From positions 14,036,945 to 14,100,944 of the forward strand of contig OV884059.1 in NCBI GenBank assembly GCA_930367215.1: a DNA stretch of 64,000 bases, written 5' to 3'. Within the stretch, counting starts at the first letter, position 1; the number at the start of each line of letters is the position of its first letter. The notes under the pieces were generated by a model. The model worked only from the letters and a program-made list of their open reading frames with translations. It searched no databases and was not told the origin of the DNA. The position numbers were made by a program, and so were the translations under genes. The stretch comes from Pollenia angustigena (taxonomy: Eukaryota > Arthropoda > Insecta > Diptera > Polleniidae). Of this stretch, positions 56,291-64,000 are shown in pieces.

Positions 56291-57304
56291 TGTTTTTATT
56301 TATTTATTTATTCACGTAATATTAAGCCATTTTTTTTTATTAAGTTTTACCTAAAGTGTTAAAATGTTAATATTTTTATGGATTTACACCTTTAATTTTA
56401 CAGCACCCTTTGTCTCCAATAAATATATAGAGTTATTATGTGCCCTTAAACCAAATAATATTCATATAGACGTTCATACATATTCTCACCCCTCTGCGAA
56501 ACATTTAACATTCATTTATTTGAGCGCTTGTTAATCCCTAAAGTCGATTTTATTGCGCATCTCTTGACAAAAGACCTTTTCCCCCTTTTATTTTTATCCA
56601 ACTGAAAAATGTTTGATTCGACATAATTTTGTACATTTGCTGTTGTTGCTGTTGGCTTAAACGGGTGTTTTGTTGTGGTATTTTTAAAACAATTTGTTGG
56701 ATTTTGTCAACTACTATCTCTTTATAAAACCCTTATTGTTTTTTTTTTTTTTTTGTTCAAATATTTGGGTGCTTATTGCTGGTCTAGGGGGTGTTAAAAA
56801 GGGTGATGAAGTTTTTTATTTGCTATAGACACGAAAAGAAGTATAAAATTGAAGCTGCGGCCTGAGCTGATGCTGCTGCTGTTGCTGGTAGTGGTGGTTT
56901 CAATTGTTTAGTGATTATCATCTGCTGATATAATTTTCTAACAAATTTCTAACATATGACAATGTTTAAAGTATCGTAAGTTCTTGTTTTTTCATTGATG
57001 TAAGTTTGCACTGTGTTTAAAGAGTTTTTATGAGAGTTGGTTGCAAATAAATACATTTTATCGGAAATTAGTCATGCTTTGAAAGTATGTTTAAAAATAG
57101 AATTTTCCATTTGAAATGTTTTTTATCTTTATCTTTGTTATTTGCTGTTTTATTTTTTAGCAGCTTGGCTGGTATCAGTCAGAACTTAAAAAAGAGTCTA
57201 ATGATTTTATCATTTTTGTAAGTTAATTTTTAATCAAAAGTAAACAAATTAGCAATTGCGAAAGAAATATATAAAATTAGTTATTAGTTGTCTTGTTAGT
57301 TCAA
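56291..57304. other. AT-rich intron sequence, nothing recognised
   Basis: It contains a CTG/TTG-rich patch (56865-56890) and poly-T. No supported gene, inverted element or RNA. Confidence 0.4.
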
Positions 57305-59693
57305 GATTATATTTCTATGAAAAACACTTGAATTTTCAATTAAATTTGTATTACTTGCTTGGCAACAGTGTTTTTGCAAGGTTTATGTAAAGCTAAAGTT
57401 TATAAAGTTTTGTGGGGAAAAAAATTCGATCTTGCTAATTTTCAATAGCAAAATTCTTAAGTTTGTTGTTGAAATAACAACAACATTATAAAGGTAGGTA
57501 ACAAAAGTGCGCTTGTTGAGTTTAGAAACAACAGCACTACAAAAAACATACGATATTTTCATGTTGAAAAGGCAAAATAAGAAGCAAAAATTCCCGAATT
57601 CTAGTTGTTAAAATAATTTATTCAAAAACATCAAATTTTCGAAGTAGAATGATAAGAAAACCATATGGGCATATCCGTCAAAAGGTCCACCGTGACCGAC
57701 AATTTAAAAGTTAAATTTGTTCACTTAGATGAACAATCCGACTGCAAAGTTGCACAAAGGCAATTTCTTATTTGTGAGAATGTTTTATTGTATGTTTTCT
57801 TTAATATTATCTTCCTTAAAAGAGGTGATATTTGATAAAAATTATTCCAAAAAAATGTTCTTACATGGTCTATAATCTAAGGAAGTGTTCAAAGAGAAAT
57901 ATGTTGTTCGGATTACACAACTAAAGAATTGTGCCGGTTTCGCGGAATTACGCCTTTTTATACATGGCTACAAAAACTACTTCTATTTTTTTTCACGTTC
58001 GAACCGCTTCTTCTTTTGCCATTATCTTTGACCTAAAATTTAAGGGTTAAGAGAACGTAAAAATATTCGTTATTTAAAATGTTGTTGCATTTTTGATGCA
58101 TACGACTGTCACGTTCAACACTTTGGAATAACCCATATCGGACATGCTGCTGATGTCTAATAATTGATAGGTCTTCTGTAAACAAAGGGGGGAAATCAAC
58201 AAAGGTGAAACAATATACGTGGGTATCAGGAAGTTTCAATAGCACGATAAATACAGATTTCCTTAAATTAAGTACAGCATACTTGATTCAAATTATGCAA
58301 GTGTCCCGTTCTTAAAATAATTCGAAAACGGGATTGACTTAAATAAAAGTGAGATACAAATTTAACTCAAACTGTGCTTGTGTCCAGAACTTCTAAGTTA
58401 GTTCAATCCCAAATTCGTACTTGTAATAATCCGAACGTAGGATCGATGCTAACCTAAACAATTGCCCTAGAGAATCAGGGAGAGTGAGAGAAAGAGAATA
58501 ATATTATTAACTTACCCTTTACACATGCCGGGTTGTTACATGTGACGATTTATCGTCATTTTGAAGATTTTTTATGACGATTTACTGGCATCAATAAAAA
58601 AAGAAATATTTACAATAATATTGGGAACAGTCCAAAACTTAACAATTAACTATTCGAAATACAAAAATTATTGGCAATTAAACAAAAAAAAAAAAAAAAA
58701 AAAAAAAAAATTCTTTCATTAGAAGCATTAGTAATTCGAATTCTTCAATTATATGAATGCCATCGATACTGCAAAAGATATACACGAGAGCCCTGATTTG
58801 CATCCGTCCTATTTACGTCATTTCGTTTTGCATCGCTTTTTAAAAACTGGTTAAATACGCCTTGCGTTTTTAAGATTCCGATTTGCGTGCTACATACGAT
58901 TGGATTTTTTCACTAAATGTGAAGAATTTTTCTATTTGCGTGTAAAAAGGCGAATTCCCATTTCATTCTGTTAGGTAAGTTATTTTAAGCATAGTTGCGC
59001 GTTTGGAAGTAAAGGGTTAGTTCTTTTTATAATATCTAAGCCCACTTGCTGAAATTAATAGAATAAAACGTAACAATATCACTTTTTTTTAACATAAATA
59101 GAATTTCTTGCAAAAAATTTATATTTTTGAATAAATTAACAAAAAATCAGTGCAATACATTGCCTAACATTTGTAAAATTTAAATATTTAACGTTTTTTT
59201 TTGAAGATTTTGTTAAATGTTCTTTGGGATTTCAACGAATTTTGTTAAAACTTTTGACGATTTTTCAAGAAAAAAGCAAAACAACCCTGTAAACAAGTTT
59301 GTTTTACTCACAATTATAAGACACCATCACATTCCCGATATGGCTTTCGTAATAATTCTACATACTTTGAAAATTTGATGTATTTAACTAAATAATTTTA
59401 ACAAATAGAAAACGGGAATTTTTGATTCTTATTTTACTTATTAAACATGAAAATAATGTATGTTTTTATTCTTGTGTATTGTTTCTACAAAAAACAAGCA
59501 AATCGTTTTCTCTACTTTTGTAGTGTTGTTGTTGTTTTTTCAAATAAATCAAGGTTTTCGAAAGTTATCCCATTTAGGATTGTTTTAAATACTTTTAAGT
59601 GACGAAACGTACTAAAATTACGTATACGTAATTCTATAGGAAAAACTTAAATTGAGTACTAACAAAGTTTTTCTTTCTGTGTATGTTTATTAA
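57305..59693 (+). repeat. Direct duplication, copy 1
   Basis: 57553-59693 matches 61860-64000 almost base for base (a few substitutions, an A-tract shorter by about 6 bp in copy 2). 57305-57552 matches 60527-61010 with more differences. A 70-codon frame (58033-58245, minus) is present in both copies but resembles no protein I know. Confidence 0.85.
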
Positions 59694-60596
59694 TTTTTTT
59701 TCTCAAATAAGTATAATGAAAATAATGCATTTGGCTAAATAAAAATAAAAATTAAACTTAATTTGAATTTTTCTCGTTTTCACCTTTTCTGCAATGTGAC
59801 TCTATTGCACAGAGGTATCATACATATTATTTCTAAAGCACTTTTTTCTGTCGGTTGCAAATATCTCCCATACCACCGCATCAAATTTAATGAATGATAT
59901 CTCATTTTAAAGCTTATTTCTAACACTAATGACGCAAAATAATTAGAAATTGAAAAATTTATATTTTCATTGATAAAGGATTCGTACGGGCAAAAAGTTA
60001 ACGATGATCATGTCATTACCTCTAACATTGTATTCAAAGAAGTATTATAAAAGCATTTAAACATATGTATGTATGTATGTAAATATGTATGATATATATT
60101 ATGATTTCTAATATTTTTATACTTTTAATAAAATGTATTGCAGTTACTAAAATTTCTATTAATTATTTTCATTTTATGTTACAAAAATGACAACTAACGG
60201 TGCGAAATATTCGCACGGGTCATCTAGTCGATATATATTCGCAAATAATTCTGTCTCTTTTTGCAATTACAAAAAACTTTAACTTCTTCTTAAAACAATT
60301 TGTTTCATATTTAACATAAACTTTTACTTGTACCCATGTTCTGTAATTTAAGTGAGACTTCTCGCTTTGAAAAGATGTGAAACAAAATATTCCATCATTT
60401 CTCAAAAAGTGAGAAAAAAGTGTGTCTGTAACTCATGTCGAAAACTATCAAAAGAAATTACGTCGTAACGTTATTAATGTCATAATATTCTACTCGAAGC
60501 CGATGTGACATTGCTGACGTTGAGAAGATTATATTTCTATGAAAAACACTTTAAATTTGTATAACTTGCTTGGCAACAGTGTTTTTGCAAGGCTTA

Positions 60597-60818
60597 CAGA
60601 GGTACCTAAACAAGAGCGGCAAGCGTTTTTTTAAACATGCAAATTCTATTGCCAATACATTTTCAATAAAATAAAACTACCAAGCGAACTATCAAATAAG
60701 ATTTTCTAGCCGGGTGGTGTTAAATTCGCGTTCTAAAGGTTTGTTTCGAATATACTGTATGAAAATGATAAGTTTTGACATAAAACATACGCTTGCCGCT
60801 CTTATTTAGGTAGCTCAG
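60597..60818. mobile_element. Harbinger-type MITE, TSD TTA, with empty site
   Basis: The ends CAGAGGTACCTAAACAAGAG and (reversed) CTGAGCTACCTAAATAAGAG are flanked by TTA (60594-60596 and 60819-60821). The first duplication copy has the uninterrupted site GCAAGGTTTATGTAAAGC at about 57377-57394, which confirms insertion and the single TTA. Confidence 0.8.
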
Positions 60819-61197
60819 TTATGTAAAGCTAAAGTTTATAAATTGTATAGGGGTTTCAAGAAAAAAAGTTTTGTGGGAAAATAAATCCGATCTTGCTGAT
60901 TTTCAATAGCAAAATTCTTAAGTTTGTTGTAGACATAAAAACAACACTATTAAGGTAGGTAACAAAAGTGCGCTTGTTGAGTTAAGAAACAACAGTAGTG
61001 CGATTCACTAACTTTTATAACGATAATCGAATCGTTAAAATAAATATAACGAAAATTTATCGAATATGCTATTCAGTAAAATTTTTAACGATATTCGCTG
61101 TCGTTTAAAATCAGCTGTTACTTTAAGCAATTTTTTTATCGTTATTTTAGCGACAATAATTTAGGTTGTGTTTATTTAATCGATAAAATGATCTTAC

Positions 61198-61859
61198 CCA
61201 GCGGGAAAACTCAGAAGACATTCTTACTTCAGGCCTTTTTAAAGGCCTGCTTAAAAAATTTTTTGATTTAATTCATATTCTTACGTAACTGCTAAAGAAT
61301 GCCTCATAGAAGGCCTCGGCTCTTTGGTATGAGAAGCGAGAAAAGGAGTAACATTTTTTGTTTTTTTTGCACAAGCAAAAGCAAAAGAATTCAGATCCCT
61401 TTACAAAAACAAAGTAAAATATGCTGTAAATCATTTTAGTTGAAGTGGAAAAGAGAAAGAGTAACATTTTTTGTTTTGTTTTTTTCAGATCCCGTTATAA
61501 AAACAAAGTAACAAAGTAGGTGCATATTAAAATACAAAATAAAAACAATAATGTAAATCATTTTAGTTGAGTTTTGTCCATTAAGGAAGATAGGTACTTG
61601 TGCTTAAAAGTTTTTTTTTTATTATAGGTATACTTTTATTTACAATGTTTAGCAAATTTGATTATTTCAATAAAAAAATATGTATCACATGTGTTATTAA
61701 ACCACAATAAGTTTAATAAAATATATAAACATGCGTTACATGAAGCCTATTCAGTCTTCTAATTTCATTTGTAAGGAAATATTCCTTAATGTTTTAGACT
61801 GATAGCCCTTCAATATGACCTTTAATGCATTTGTAGAAGGATGGTCTGAAAGGCCTTTT
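61198..61859. mobile_element. TIR element with AGGCCT motifs, copy 2 (one end)
   Basis: It begins CCCAGCGGGAAAACTCAGAA and shares GGCCTTTTTAAAGGCCTGCT, AACTGCTAAAGAATGCCTCA and the GAGTAACATTTTTTG region with 22358-22781 (reversed). The far end is not clear; the duplicated 2.1-kb block starts at 61860. Confidence 0.5.
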
Positions 61860-64000
61860 ATATTTTCATGTTGAAAAGGCAAAATAAGAAGCAAAAATTC
61901 CCGAATTCTAGTTGTTAAAATAATTTATTCAAAAACATCAAATTTTCGAAGTAGAATGATAAGAAAACCATATGGGCATATCCGTCAAAAGGTCCACCGT
62001 GACCGACAATTTAAAAGTTAAATTTGTTCACTTAGATGAACAATCCGACTGCAAAGTTGCACAAAGGCAATTTCTTATTTGTGAGAATGTTTTATTGTAT
62101 GTTTTCTTTAATATTATCTTCCTTAAAAGAGGTGATATTTGATAAAAATTATTCCAAAAAAATGTTCTTACATGGTCTATAATCTAAGGAAGTGTTCAAA
62201 GAGAAATATGTTGTTCGGATTACACAACTAAAGAATTGTGCCGGTTTCGCGGAATTACGCCTTTTTATACATGGCTACAAAAACTACTTCTATTTTTTTT
62301 CACGTTCGAACCGCTTCTTCTTTTGCCATTATCTTTGACCTAAAATTTAAGGGTTAAGAGAACGTAAAAATATTCGTTATTTAAAATGTTGTTGCATTTT
62401 TGATGCATACGACTGTCACGTTCAACACTTTGGAATAACCCATATCGGACATGCTGCTGATGTCTAATAATTGATAGGTCTTCTGTAAACAAAGGGGGGA
62501 AATCAACAAAGGTGAAACAATATACGTGGGTATCAGGAAGTTTCAATAGCACGATAAATACAGATTTCCTTAAATTAAGTACAGCATACTTGATTCAAAT
62601 TATGCAAGTGTCCCGTTCTTAAAATAATTCGAAAACGGGATTGACTTAAATAAAAGTGAGATACAAATTTAACTCAAACTGTGCTTGTGTCCAGAACTTC
62701 TAAGTTAGTTCAATCCCAAATTCGTACTTGTAATAATCCGAACGTAGGATCGATGCTAACCTAAACAATTGCCCTAGAGAATCAGGGAGAGTGAGAGAAA
62801 GAGAATAATATTATTAACTTACCCTTTACACATGCCGGGTTGTTACATGTGACGATTTATCGTCATTTTGAAGATTTTTTATGACGATTTACTGGCATCA
62901 ATAAAAAAAGAAATATTTACAATAATATTGGGAACAGTCCAAAACTTAACAATTAACTATTCGAAATACAAAAATTATTGGCAATTAAACAAAAAAAAAA
63001 AAAAAAAAAAATTCTTTCATTAGAAGCATTAGTAATTCGAATTCTTCAATTATATGAATGCCATCGATACTGCAAAAGATATACACGAGAGCCCTGATTT
63101 CCATCCGTCCTATTTACGTCATTTCGTTTTGCATCGCTTTTTAAAAACTGGTTAAATACGCCTTGCGTTTTTAAGATTCCGATTTGCGTGCTACATACGA
63201 TTGGATTTTTTCACTAAATGTGAAGAATTTTTCTATTTGCGTGTAAAAAGGCGAATTCCCATTTCATTCTGTTAGGTAAGTTATTTTAAGCATAGTTGCG
63301 CGTTTGGAAGTAAAGGGTTAGTTCTTTTTATAATATCTAAGCCCACTTGCTGAAATTAATAGAATAAAACGTAACAATATCACTTTTTTTTAACATAAAT
63401 AGAATTTCTTGCAAAAAATTTATATTTTTGAATAAATTAACAAAAAATCAGTGCAATACATTGCCTAACATTTGTAAAATTTAAATATTTAACGTTTTTT
63501 TTTGAAGATTTTGTTAAATGTTCTTTGGGATTTCAACGAATTTTGTTAAAACTTTTGACGATTTTTCAAGAAAAAAGCAAAACAACCCTGTAAACAAGTT
63601 TGTTTTACTCACAATTATAAGACACCATCACATTCCCGATATGGCTTTCGTAATAATTCTACATGCTTTGAAAATTTGATGTATTTAACTAAATAATTTT
63701 AACAAATAGAAAACGGGAATTTTTGATTCTTATTTTACTTATTAAACATGAAAATAATGTATGTTTTTATTCTTGTGTATTGTTTCTACAAAAAACAAGC
63801 AAATCGTTTTCTCTACTTTTGTAGTGTTGTTGTTGTTTTTACAAATAAATCAAGGTTTTCGAAAGTTATCCCATTTAGGATTGTTTTAAATACTTTTAAG
63901 TGACGAAACGTACTAAAATTACGTATACGTAATTCTATAGGAAAAACTTAAATTGAGTACTAACAAAGTTTTTCTTTCTGTGTATGTTTATTAATTTTTT

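Larger units (their letters stand above)
60527..64000 (+). repeat. Direct duplication, copy 2 (runs past the window)
   Basis: Begins GATTATATTTCTATGAAAAA, is interrupted by a 222-bp MITE and by about 850 bp of other sequence (61011-61859), and then continues as the near-identical 2.1-kb part up to the window edge. Confidence 0.8.

Noticed and set aside
56840..56910. Ala/Gln/Pro-rich reading on minus (CAGCAGCAGCATCAGC)
   Set aside because: It looks like a homeobox-type low-complexity exon but has no clear splice sites and no homeodomain nearby.
58033..58245. Conserved 70-codon frame on minus, also at 62340-62552
   Set aside because: It is identical only because the DNA is duplicated. No domain, signal peptide or splice context supports a gene.
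51821..64000. Homeodomain exon of the OAR gene
   Set aside because: I looked for WFQNRR-type coding on the minus strand and found none; it must lie outside the window.

Overview
The window is animal nuclear DNA, most likely from a calyptrate fly (blowfly or house-fly relative). It is very AT-rich. Genes are split by introns with GT/AG ends, including a roughly 41 kb intron. The host genes are typical of Diptera: an insect-type Cys-loop channel, an ER canopy protein, a paired-like homeobox gene with an OAR tail, and small peritrophin-15-like proteins. Much of the rest is transposons and MITEs. No prokaryotic, CRISPR or organellar feature was seen.

Host genes from left to right. (1) 585-3522, minus: a complete two-exon ligand-gated (Cys-loop) channel subunit of 496 aa. 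(2) 8332-9073, minus: a complete two-exon canopy-family ER protein of 224 aa ending in KEEL. (3) 9863-10145 and 51215-51818, minus: the last two coding exons of a paired-like homeobox gene, best candidate Drgx. The homeodomain exons must lie beyond the right edge. The two exons share a split codon across a 41,069-bp intron. (4) Three paralogous secreted six-cysteine peritrophin-15-like genes sit inside that intron: 26183-26529 (minus), 35459-35805 (plus) and 46330-46671 (plus). All share a 10-nt first coding exon, a short phase-1 intron and a TATA box about 80-90 bp upstream of the ATG. A decayed fourth 5' end may lie near 38.26-38.40 kb.

Mobile DNA dominates. The most notable element is a complete Transib (RAG1-like) transposon at 46781-50129. 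It has an uninterrupted 667-aa transposase, CACAGTG-type ends with RSS-like heptamer-spacer-nonamer layout, and a perfect 5-bp target duplication (AGCCG). A second, non-autonomous Transib (19935-21678, duplication CACCG) sits inside one arm of a 3.6-kb foldback element, whose other arm preserves the empty site. Other elements with exact target duplications include four hAT-type elements (8 bp), a piggyBac-type MITE (TTAA), three Harbinger-type MITEs (TWA) and a LINE (13 bp). There are also decayed mariner/Tc1 and LINE fragments, two tRNA-derived SINE families, and a DINE-like dispersed repeat with internal tandem repeats.

The right end (57.3-64 kb) holds a direct duplication. About 2.1 kb of it is almost identical between copies, while its left part is more diverged and carries a later MITE insertion.
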